Shown here: positions 1 to 7,454 of the stretch, in pieces | How the letters are laid out: every line of letters starts with the position of its first letter | Numbering within the stretch: the stretch's first letter is position 1 | Assembly (NCBI GenBank): GCA_947623945.1 | Contig: CANQHU010000019.1 | Span: 1 to 37,739 of the forward strand | Reading direction: 5' to 3' | DNA from: an uncultured Clostridia bacterium | Lineage (GTDB): Bacteria > Bacillota > Clostridia > TANB77 > CAG-508 | Length of the DNA stretch: 37,739 nucleotides | Position numbers and translations under genes: made by a program | Notes under the pieces: generated by a model | The model's input: only the letters and a program-made list of their open reading frames with translations | Told to the model about the DNA's origin: nothing | Database searches by the model: none

Positions 1-7
1 TAATAAT

Positions 8-60
8 GATGTCCTAAAATATACGTTAAAATTAAAATTTTAGGACATCTTATTTTTTTA
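8..60 (+). terminator. Rho-independent terminator of an upstream gene outside the window
   Basis: A perfect 13-bp stem pairs 8-20 (gatgtcctaaaat) with 37-49 (attttaggacatc) around a 16-nt loop, followed by a T-rich run at 50-59. It separates whatever lies to the left from recJ. Confidence 0.8.
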
Positions 61-173
61 TGGCTGACTAGTAACAATTTAACCCCAAAAATTCTTTAAA
101 TTTCTCCAAAACACTTTAAAAAAACAACAAAATAGTATAAAATAAAATAAAATTAAAAAAATAGGAGAGGAAT

Positions 174-1871
174 ATGAACAAAAAATGGCAAATATACGAA
201 ACAGATGAAGCAAAAGTAAAAGAAATACAAGAAAAATATGGATTAAACAAATTACTTTCAACAATCTTAGTAAACAGAAAAATAACAACAAAAGAAGAAA
301 TAAGATTATTCTTAGAACCAACAAGGCATGACTTTTACAATCCATTTTTAATCATGGACATGGAAAAAGCAGTAGAAAGAATAATCAAAGCCATAAAAAA
401 CCAAGAAAAAGTAACAATCTATGGAGATTATGATGTAGATGGAATAACAAGCATAACAGTATTAAAAAGTTTCCTAAAAGACAGAGGGCTAGAAGTAAAT
501 TACTACATTCCAAATAGACTAGACGAAGGTTATGGTTTAAACAAAGAAGCAATCAAAAAAGTAGTTGACAGTGGCTGTGAACTAATGATTACAGTAGATT
601 GTGGAATATCAGCAATAGAAGAAATAGAATATGCAAACTCATTAGGATTACAAACAATAATAACAGACCATCATGAACCAGGAAATAAATTACCAAATGC
701 AATGGCAATAATTGACAACAAAAGAAAAGATAGCACATATCCTTTTAGAGAACTAGCAGGAGTAGGAGTAGTATTTAAACTAATACAAGCAATTAGTCAA
801 AAACTAGAAATTAAAGAAGAAGAATATCTAAAATATTTAGATATAGTATGTGTTGGAACAATATCAGACATAGTACCACTAATTGACGAAAATAGAGTAA
901 TTGCAAAACTAGGATTACTTCTTATTTCAAAAACAAAAAACATAGGATTACGCTCTATAATAAAATCTTCTGGATATAGCAAAGTAGATTCAAACACCAT
1001 ATCTTTTGGAATTGCACCTAGAATTAATGCCTGTGGAAGAATGGGAAAAGCAGAAGAAGCATTAGAACTATTATTATCTCCAAACATCAACCACGTAAAT
1101 GAATTAACACAAAAACTAAATGAACATAATAAAACAAGGCAAGAAACAGAAAAAAATATATTTGAAAGTGCATCAAAACAAATAGAAGAACAACATTTAG
1201 AGCAAAATAATACCATAATTATAGGTGGAGAAAATTGGCATCATGGGGTAATTGGAATAGTATCTTCTAAAATTACAGAAATGTATTTTAAACCAAGCAT
1301 TTTACTAAGTTTTGAAGAAGATGGAATTGGAAAAGGCTCAGGAAGAAGCATTCCAGGGTTTGATTTACACGATGCCTTAATGAAATGTGAAGACACCATT
1401 GAAAAATTTGGTGGGCATAGTATGGCAGTAGGAGTAACAATAAAAAAAGAAAACTTTGAAAACTTCAAAAAAGAATTTGAAGAAATTGCAAAAGCATCAC
1501 ACACAGAAGAAATTATGCCAATTATTCAAATAGATAGCAAAATCGATTTAAAAGATATAAATAAAGAAATGGTAGAAAGTTTAAAAAAATTAGAACCTTT
1601 TGGTGAAGCAAATAGAATGCCAGTTTTCGTATTTAAAAATTTAAAAATCGATTCAATAAGAAGCCTATCAGAAGGAAAACATCTAAAATTAACATTAAAA
1701 GATAACAATATTATCATAAACGGAATTGGGTTCAATCTAGGAAATTTTGCTAGAGAAGAACAATATACAATTGGAGATAAAGTTGATATTGTAGGTGTTT
1801 TAGAAATGAATCATTTTAATGGTGAAGAAAGCCTACAAATAAATATTAAAGATATTATGAAATCACTATAG
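174..1871 (+). CDS. recJ: Single-stranded-DNA-specific exonuclease RecJ
   Basis: RecJ degrades single-stranded DNA 5' to 3' in recombination and mismatch or base-excision repair. The 565-residue product carries the DHH phosphoesterase motifs: DYDVDG at about residues 85-90, TVDCG near 141-145 and the DHH triad at about 165-167. The DHHA1 signature GGHSMAVGV lies in the second half, and a C-terminal OB-like region follows. The length is normal for the short clostridial RecJ. The start is set by the AGGAGAGG-like ribosome site just before 174. The gene is intact, with no in-phase CGG; its only CGG (in aac-gga, near 1721) is out of phase. It is followed after 34 nt by rel, a common clostridial order, and probably shares its transcript. 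Confidence 0.95.
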   Translation: MNKKWQIYETDEAKVKEIQEKYGLNKLLSTILVNRKITTKEEIRLFLEPTRHDFYNPFLIMDMEKAVERIIKAIKNQEKVTIYGDYDVDGITSITVLKSFLKDRGLEVNYYIPNRLDEGYGLNKEAIKKVVDSGCELMITVDCGISAIEEIEYANSLGLQTIITDHHEPGNKLPNAMAIIDNKRKDSTYPFRELAGVGVVFKLIQAISQKLEIKEEEYLKYLDIVCVGTISDIVPLIDENRVIAKLGLLLISKTKNIGLRSIIKSSGYSKVDSNTISFGIAPRINACGRMGKAEEALELLLSPNINHVNELTQKLNEHNKTRQETEKNIFESASKQIEEQHLEQNNTIIIGGENWHHGVIGIVSSKITEMYFKPSILLSFEEDGIGKGSGRSIPGFDLHDALMKCEDTIEKFGGHSMAVGVTIKKENFENFKKEFEEIAKASHTEEIMPIIQIDSKIDLKDINKEMVESLKKLEPFGEANRMPVFVFKNLKIDSIRSLSEGKHLKLTLKDNNIIINGIGFNLGNFAREEQYTIGDKVDIVGVLEMNHFNGEESLQINIKDIMKSL

Positions 1872-1905
1872 AAATACTCTAAAAACAAGAGGTGAATAAG
1901 CAAAA

Positions 1906-4103
1906 ATGCAAGAAATAAAAGAAATAACAATACAACAAATAATAAATAAAAGAAAAGAACATACAAGAAAAGTGGATACAAAGTTAATAATGAAAGCATA
2001 TGATTATGCAAATAAAAATCATAATGGACAAAACAGGAATTCAGGAGAGCCATATATTATCCATCCACTTAATGTTGCCTATATTTTAGCAGATATACGG
2101 ATTAGATGACAGCACAATTTGTGCAGCCCTTTTGCATGATATAGTAGAAGACACAAATGTAACTGACCAAGATATAAGAGAAGGATTTGGAAATGAAATA
2201 GCAGACATGGTTGCAGGAGTTACAAAATTAGGAACAGTTCAATTTGAGTCAATTGAAGAACAACAAGTAGAAGACTATAGAAAAATGTTTTTAGCAATGG
2301 GAAAAGATATAAGAGTAATTCTAATAAAATTAGCAGATAGACTTCACAATATGAGAACATTAAAATATTTAAAAAGAGATAGGCAAATTGCAAACGCTAA
2401 AGAAACAATGGAACTATATGCGCCACTAGCAAATCGTTTAGGATTATACTCTATAAAATGGGAATTAGAAGATTTAGGCTTTAAATATTTATATCCAGAA
2501 GAATATCATGATTTAGTAGAAGGAATTAACAAAAAAAGAGAAGAAAGATTAAAATTTATCGAAAAAATCATGGGAGATATCCGTGTTCAATTAAAAAAAG
2601 AAAAAATAGATGCAGAAGTTACACGGAAGAGCAAAGCATTTATACAGTATTTATCGTAAAATGAAAAGAGATAATAAAACATTAGATCAAATTTATGATT
2701 TATTTGCATTGCGTATTTTGGTAAATTCAATTAAAGACTGTTATACAGCATTAGGAGTTGTGCACGAAATGTATAGTCCAATGCCAGGAAGATTTAAAGA
2801 CTATATATCAGTTCCAAAACCAAATATGTATCAATCCATTCATACAACGTTATTGGGAGACAAAGGAACACCTTTTGAAGTACAAATCCGTACTTGGGAA
2901 ATGCATAGAGTAGCAGAATATGGTATTGCTGCCCATTGGGCTTATAAAGAAGCAAGTTATTTTGGAAGAAAAGCTAGTGTAAAAGTAGAAGAAGACAAAT
3001 TAGCATGGTTAAGAGAAAGTCTAGAATGGCAAAAAGAAATGCAAGACCCACAAGAATTCTTAAATACACTAAAAACAGAACTATTTGAAGACGAAGTTTA
3101 TGTATTTACTCCCAAAGGAGCAATAAAAACTCTGCCAAGAGGAGCAACACCAATTGATTTTGCATATACAATCCATGCAGAAATTGGACATCATATGACA
3201 GGATGTAAAATTAATAGTAAAATGATGCCAATTATAACACCTTTACAAAATGGAGATATTGTTGAAATTATAACTTCTGATAATTCAAAAGGACCAAGTA
3301 GAGATTGGCTAAAATTTGTTAAAAGCAGTAGTGCTAAAAATAAAATCTTAAGTTGGTTTAAAAAAGCACAAAAAGCAGAAAACCTAGAAAAAGGAAAAGA
3401 ATTAATTGAAAAAGAGCTAAAACGTATAGGATTTTCTCATACAGATTTATTCAAGCCAGAATATGTAGAACCAATGTTAGATAAGTACAAATATAAAAAC
3501 ATTGATGAAATGTATGCTGCAGTTGGATTTGGAGCAAATTCAGCAGTCAAAGTAATTGCAAGGATGCTCCAAGAGTATAGAAAAGAGCATGAAGAAGAAA
3601 ACATTGAAGCAAAAATAGAAGAACTTTCAAAAGCAAGAATGAAAAAGCCAAGACCATCTGATTCTGGAATTATTGTAAAAGGAATTGATAACTGTTTAGT
3701 TAAACTATCAAAATGTTGCAATCCATTACCAGGTGATGAAATTGTAGGATATATTACCAAAGGAAGAGGAGTATCAGTCCATAGAAAAGACTGCCGTAAT
3801 GTAAAAGACTTAATCTCAGAAGAAAGTAGAATGATTGATGTAGAATGGTACAATGAAAACAAATCTTCTTATCAAGCTGAAATTCAAGTCAACAGTAACG
3901 ACAGGGCAGGTTTACTTATGGATGTGTTAAGAGAAATCGGAAACACAAAAGCAAAAATTTTGGGTGTAAACACAAAAACAACCAAAGAAAAAATTGCGAT
4001 TTTGGATATCACTTTAGAAGTAGAAAACTTAGACGAACTAAACAAAGCACAAAAAGCAATTGAAAAAGTAAATAGTGTATATGAAGTAAGGAGAAAGAAA
4101 TAA
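1906..4103 (+). CDS. relA: Bifunctional (p)ppGpp synthetase/hydrolase Rel, needing two +1 shifts at CGG
   Basis: Rel makes and degrades (p)ppGpp, the stringent-response alarmone. After two single-base skips the product is 731 residues, normal for Rel. In order it has the HD hydrolase domain (LLHDIVEDTN, then KLADRLHNMRT), the synthetase domain (GRAKHLYSIYRKM, then KDYISVPKPNMYQS), TGS (VYVFTPKGA) and a C-terminal ACT domain. In the standard reading it breaks at codon 65 (C2098: ata-CGG-att-aga-tga) and again at codon 240 (C2624: aca-CGG-aag). Skipping each C gives glycine (GGA); Gly240 opens the near-invariant GR-KH motif of the synthetase, so the correction is unambiguous. Unshifted ribosomes would stop three codons after the first site. 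A ribosome site (AGAGGTGA) precedes 1906. The stop lies 1 nt before the next gene's ATG. Confidence 0.93.
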
Positions 4104-4104
4104 A

Positions 4105-4752
4105 ATGAAATTAAAAGAACTAAAGATAGATACATGGATTGGAGACCCAACTAACTGCTATATTATAGTAGATGAAGAAACTAAAGAAACAATGGTAATT
4201 GACCCAGCAGGAGAAGTTGATAAAATTGAAGAACTAATTAAAATAATGGATGGAAAACTAAAATATATTTATTTAACACATTGCCACGGAGATCACATTA
4301 TGGGAGTAACAGAATTGAAAAATAGATTAGGGGGCAAAATATTAATCCACCGAGATGATAGTGAAGGATTAAATAATCCAGATATCAATTTAACTCCATA
4401 TATTGGAATAGGAGAAATTGAATTAGAAGCGGATTCTAGAATAGATGATGGAGATTTAATCCATCTTGGAAACTTAGAATTTAAAGTTCTTCATACTCCA
4501 GGTCACACAAAAGGCGGAACAAGTCTATATTGTGAAAAAGAGCATTGCCTATTTTCTGGGGATACAATATTTAGAGGAACTTGGGGAAGAACAGACCTTC
4601 CAACATCAAATAGAGAAAGTATCATAAAATCAATTGAAACAAAAATAATGACACTCCCAGACGAAACAATTGTATATCCTGGTCATGGAATGATGACAAA
4701 AATTAAAGAAGAAAAACCAATTTATTTAGAATTGAAGCCCAAATTATTATAG
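4105..4752 (+). CDS. Metallo-beta-lactamase-fold hydrolase, glyoxalase II-like
   Basis: A 215-residue single-domain metallo-hydrolase. It has the metal-binding motif THCHGDH (family T-H-x-H-x-D-H), a downstream HTPGHTKG histidine motif, SGDTIF with the bridging aspartate, and YPGHG near the C terminus. This is the layout of small hydroxyacylglutathione-hydrolase-like proteins that sit next to rel and hisS in many clostridia. The true substrate cannot be told from sequence. It is translationally coupled to rel: the ATG is 1 nt after the rel stop and its ribosome site (AAGGAGAAAG) lies inside the end of rel. The gene is intact; its CGG trinucleotides are all out of phase. Confidence 0.88.
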   Translation: MKLKELKIDTWIGDPTNCYIIVDEETKETMVIDPAGEVDKIEELIKIMDGKLKYIYLTHCHGDHIMGVTELKNRLGGKILIHRDDSEGLNNPDINLTPYIGIGEIELEADSRIDDGDLIHLGNLEFKVLHTPGHTKGGTSLYCEKEHCLFSGDTIFRGTWGRTDLPTSNRESIIKSIETKIMTLPDETIVYPGHGMMTKIKEEKPIYLELKPKLL

Positions 4753-4769
4753 TTAATTTGCCAAAACAC

Positions 4770-4798
4770 TTGAAAAATCGGCAAAAATGATATATAAT
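4770..4798 (+). promoter_or_regulatory. Sigma-A-type promoter for the 4849 gene
   Basis: TTGAAA at 4770-4775 and TATAAT at 4793-4798 with a 17-bp spacer. This gives the following gene its own promoter, separate from the rel transcript. Confidence 0.65.
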
Positions 4799-4848
4799 TT
4801 ATGCTGTAACTATAAACCAAAGTGTTCTAAGTATAAGGAGGGACATAA

Positions 4849-5187
4849 ATGATTGGTGTCGTATATGAAAATGTAAGACAAATTAACCAATTAGGTTACC
4901 GGATTATTGAGAATTCAGTAGATGGATTTTCAACAGAAACAAAAATTATTTCCGTCGAAAGTGATGAACCTTTAGTAAGAATATCTTTATACGGCAAGAC
5001 ATCTGCATGGTTAAAAGTATCGGCCAATGGACAGAGAATAAAAAAGGTAAAATGGGTTACAATTCATACCACAACAGGAATACTTCCAAAGAAAAAAAGA
5101 GTCCTGTTAGAGCTAAGAAAAACTAACGGAGCAAGGATATGGTGTGAATTGCCATTTAAAGAAGGCGAATCAACTTTCTGGAGATAA
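4849..5187 (+). CDS. Unrecognised 112-residue protein with foreign-like codon use and an in-frame CGG
   Basis: I do not recognise this family. The product is soluble, basic and beta-rich by eye (alternating hydrophobic stretches such as VRISLY and VKWVTIHTT), with no signal peptide or membrane segment. It has a strong ribosome site (GGAGGGAC), its own promoter and its own terminator, so it is an independent unit placed between the hydrolase gene and hisS. Its codons (gtc, tcc, tcg, ctg) are richer in C and G than its neighbours'. Codon 18 (4900-4902) is CGG in an arginine context (GYRIIEN). If CGG forced a +1 shift here, the product would end seven codons later. It is therefore one of two apparent exceptions to the CGG rule of this window and may be a recent acquisition. 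Confidence 0.75.
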   Translation: MIGVVYENVRQINQLGYRIIENSVDGFSTETKIISVESDEPLVRISLYGKTSAWLKVSANGQRIKKVKWVTIHTTTGILPKKKRVLLELRKTNGARIWCELPFKEGESTFWR

Positions 5188-5202
5188 GACTCTTCAAAAA
5201 TG

Positions 5203-5232
5203 GGGCTGGCTAATTACCAGCCCATAAATTTA
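5203..5232 (+). terminator. Rho-independent terminator
   Basis: A 7-bp stem, gggctgg (5203-5209) with ccagccc (5217-5223), and a short AT-rich tail, placed 15 nt after the stop of the 4849 gene and before hisS. Confidence 0.7.
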
Positions 5233-5254
5233 CTAAAAACAAGGAGGAAAAAAT

Positions 5255-6571
5255 ATGAAAACAGAACCAAGAACATTAGCAGGCTTTATGGAATTATTAC
5301 CAGATGAACAAATAGCATTTAATCAAATAAAAGAAAAAATTGAAAATACATATAAAAAATTTGGATTTTTACCACTTGACACTCCAATTATAGAATTATC
5401 TGAAGTTTTACTTGCAAAAGCTGGAGGCGAAACAGAAAAACAAATTTATCGTTTTACAAAAGGAGAAACAGACCTTTCTTTAAGATTTGACTTAACTGTG
5501 CCACTTTCTAAATATGTAGCAAAAAATTATGGAAATTTAAGTTTTCCATTTAGAAGATATCAAATTGGAAAAGTATATCGTGGAGAGAGAGCACAAAAAG
5601 GAAGATATCGTGAATTTTATCAATGTGACATAGACATTATAGGAGATGGTGAGTTAGATATTATAAATGATGCAGAACTTCCAAGTGTAATTTATAATAT
5701 TTTTAAAGATTTAGGATTTGATAATTTTACTATTTGCATTAATAATCGCAAGATTTTAAATGGACTATTTGAAAGTTTAGGACAAAAAGAAAACAGTACA
5801 GAAATTTTAAGAATAATAGATAAAATTGATAAAATAGGTAAAGAGGCAGTAATTGAAGAATTATCAAAACTAAACTTACAAAAAACAAATATTGATAAAA
5901 TAATGGAATTTATCGAGATTACAGGAACATCAGATGAAAAATTAGAAAAATTAGAAAACTTGGAAATTAACAACGAAACTTATAAGCAAGGTTTAGAAGA
6001 ATTAAAACAAGTAGTTAAAAATGTTATATTATTTGGAGTTCCAGAGAAAAACTTTAAAGTAGAACTAACAATTGCAAGAGGTTTAGATTACTATACAGGA
6101 ACAGTTTATGAAACATTTTTAAATGATTATAGAGAAATAGGTAGTGTTTGCTCAGGAGGAAGATATGAAAATTTAGCAGAATATTACACAGATAAAAAAT
6201 TACCAGGTGTAGGAGTTTCTATTGGGTTAACTAGGTTATTTTATCAATTTAATGAATTAAACTTAGTTTCTGCAAATAAAAAATCTATTTCAGATATTTT
6301 AATTATACCTATGCTTGAAAATTTAGAAAAGCCAATAATATTAGCAAGCAATTTAAGAAAACTAGGTGTTAATACAGAAATATTTTTAAATGATAAAAAA
6401 TTGAAAGCAAAATTAAAATATGCAGATAAATTAAAAATTCCATATGTAATAGTCATAGGAGAAGATGAAATAAACAGCAATACTGCAAAAATTAAAAATA
6501 TGGAAACAGGGGAAGAAATAGAAGTAGAGTTAGATGCAAATAGTATTATAAAATTTATAAAAGAGGCGTAA
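5255..6571 (+). CDS. hisS: Histidyl-tRNA synthetase
   Basis: This class II synthetase charges tRNA-His. The 438-residue product has the expected motifs in order: RFDLTVPLSKYVAKN, motif 2 with FRRYQIGKVYRGE and the GRYREFYQCD loop, the histidine-A loop ARGLDYYTGTVYE, the histidine-B motif GSVCSGGRYE, and GVGVSIGLTRL (motif 3). A C-terminal anticodon-binding domain follows. The histidine-binding loops argue for a true HisS and not the regulatory paralogue HisZ. The start follows AAGGAGGA. It uses CGT and CGC for arginine but never CGG. It converges with the Crp-like gene, and the two share a terminator hairpin. Confidence 0.94.
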   Translation: MKTEPRTLAGFMELLPDEQIAFNQIKEKIENTYKKFGFLPLDTPIIELSEVLLAKAGGETEKQIYRFTKGETDLSLRFDLTVPLSKYVAKNYGNLSFPFRRYQIGKVYRGERAQKGRYREFYQCDIDIIGDGELDIINDAELPSVIYNIFKDLGFDNFTICINNRKILNGLFESLGQKENSTEILRIIDKIDKIGKEAVIEELSKLNLQKTNIDKIMEFIEITGTSDEKLEKLENLEINNETYKQGLEELKQVVKNVILFGVPEKNFKVELTIARGLDYYTGTVYETFLNDYREIGSVCSGGRYENLAEYYTDKKLPGVGVSIGLTRLFYQFNELNLVSANKKSISDILIIPMLENLEKPIILASNLRKLGVNTEIFLNDKKLKAKLKYADKLKIPYVIVIGEDEINSNTAKIKNMETGEEIEVELDANSIIKFIKEA

Positions 6572-6584
6572 ACCTCTTTTTTAT
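6559..6584. terminator. Terminator between the convergent hisS and crp-like genes
   Basis: An 8-bp stem, aaaagagg (6559-6566) with cctctttt (6573-6580), and a 6-nt loop. It overlaps the hisS stop codon, ends in T-rich sequence on the plus strand and has an A-rich flank that can serve the minus strand. Confidence 0.75.
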
Positions 6585-7214
6585 TTATACAATAAAGTTA
6601 TTCTATTTCCTGTTTTATCAATAAAGCCATCTTCTTTTAAAAGTTTTAGCTCCCTCATCATAGCACTTCTATCTACACTTAAAAAATCTGCTAAATCAGT
6701 TAAAGAAAAAGGTAAAGTAAAACTTTTACTTAATTTTCTAGTAGACAGCATTGTAAAATATCCGTATTAATTTATCACGAATAGATCTTTTGGTTAATAG
6801 TTCAATTCTAGTATTTAAATCTGTCACTTTTCTAAGAATTAGTTCTGGCAAGTCATCTGATAATTCTTGATGAAATTTACAATTATTTCTACATTTAGAA
6901 CGTATATCATCATAAATATAAAATAAAACTTCACACTTTTCACGGGCTTCAACTAAAAGTTCATTATTTATTGTAATAGTATAAAAAACTTCGCCAAAAA
7001 CATCACCTTCTGAAAAGTGCTCTACAATAGTTCTATTTCCACTTAAGTCATAACGAACTAAATCTGCATTACCATGAACAAGTATGCAAAATTGATTCCT
7101 TTTATTAATATAACTTGTAATTACTTCATTTTTAGAAAAAGTCTTTTTTTGTACTCTATGACAACTATTTTCAAATTTTTTTATAAATTCATTCATATCA
7201 AAATTAATGTTCAT
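6581..7214 (-). CDS. Crp/Fnr-family transcription regulator, needing one +1 shift at CGG
   Basis: After one base skip the product is 210 residues, a normal Crp/Fnr length. The N-terminal cyclic-nucleotide-type sensor domain shows the jelly-roll pattern (ILVHGNADLVRYDLSG, FSEGDVFGEV). The C-terminal winged helix includes the recognition-helix region LADFLSVDRSAMMREL. The standard reading ends at 158 residues because codon 151 is CGG (C opposite 6764, tta-ata-CGG-ata); skipping C gives Gly151 and opens the whole DNA-binding domain. Without the shift only a sensor domain would be made. Four cysteines, including a C-x3-C pair (CRNNC, residues about 107-111), raise the possibility of a metal or cluster sensor; this is inference. 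It is divergent from nrdD and likely controls it through two palindromes at 7266-7279 and 7379-7392. Confidence 0.88.
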
Positions 7215-7249
7215 TTTTTACCTTCTAACCAAAAAATATTAACAAAACT

Positions 7250-7278
7250 ATTATACAGCAAATTAGTTGCAAAAGCAA
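7250..7278 (-). promoter_or_regulatory. Promoter of the crp-like gene
   Basis: On the minus strand TATAAT lies at 7255-7250, with TTGCTT at 7278-7273 after a 17-bp spacer. The -35 hexamer lies inside the 7266-7279 palindrome, a position that suggests autorepression. Confidence 0.6.
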
Positions 7279-7279
7279 C
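7266..7279. promoter_or_regulatory. Putative operator copy 1, GTTGC-AAAA-GCAAC
   Basis: A perfect 14-bp palindrome with 5-bp arms and a 4-bp A spacer. It overlaps the -35 of the crp-like gene. The same sequence in the other orientation occurs at 7379-7392. Two copies in one divergent region beside a Crp/Fnr gene make it the likely binding site of that regulator. Confidence 0.7.
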
Positions 7280-7378
7280 AATAAAAAACAAATCATACTG
7301 TAATATTAATGTAATCTAAATGTAATAATCGACAAAATACTACAATTTAGCTAAACTAAAAAATGTATACAATAAATT

Positions 7379-7392
7379 GTTGCTTTTGCAAC
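7379..7392. promoter_or_regulatory. Putative operator copy 2, GTTGC-TTTT-GCAAC, upstream of nrdD
   Basis: The reverse complement of the copy at 7266-7279. Its centre (7385.5) is about 40 bp upstream of the start point expected from the TATAAT at 7414-7419, which is class II activator geometry for Crp/Fnr proteins. The -35 region of nrdD (about 7391-7396, aacgga) is a poor match to consensus, as expected of an activated promoter. Confidence 0.7.
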
Positions 7393-7413
7393 GGAAAAAC
7401 AAAAAACTTAATG

Positions 7414-7419
7414 TATAAT
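7414..7419 (+). promoter_or_regulatory. -10 element of the nrdD promoter
   Basis: A consensus TATAAT 35 bp before the nrdD ATG, with no good -35 hexamer 17 bp upstream. The GTTGC palindrome takes that place. Confidence 0.6.
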
Positions 7420-7454
7420 AATTTCATAATCAAAAAGAAGCAGGAGGAAAAAAG

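Noticed and set aside
5255-6571. HisZ, the regulatory paralogue, instead of HisS
   Set aside because: Both histidine-binding loops and the C-terminal anticodon domain are present, and the length is that of HisS.
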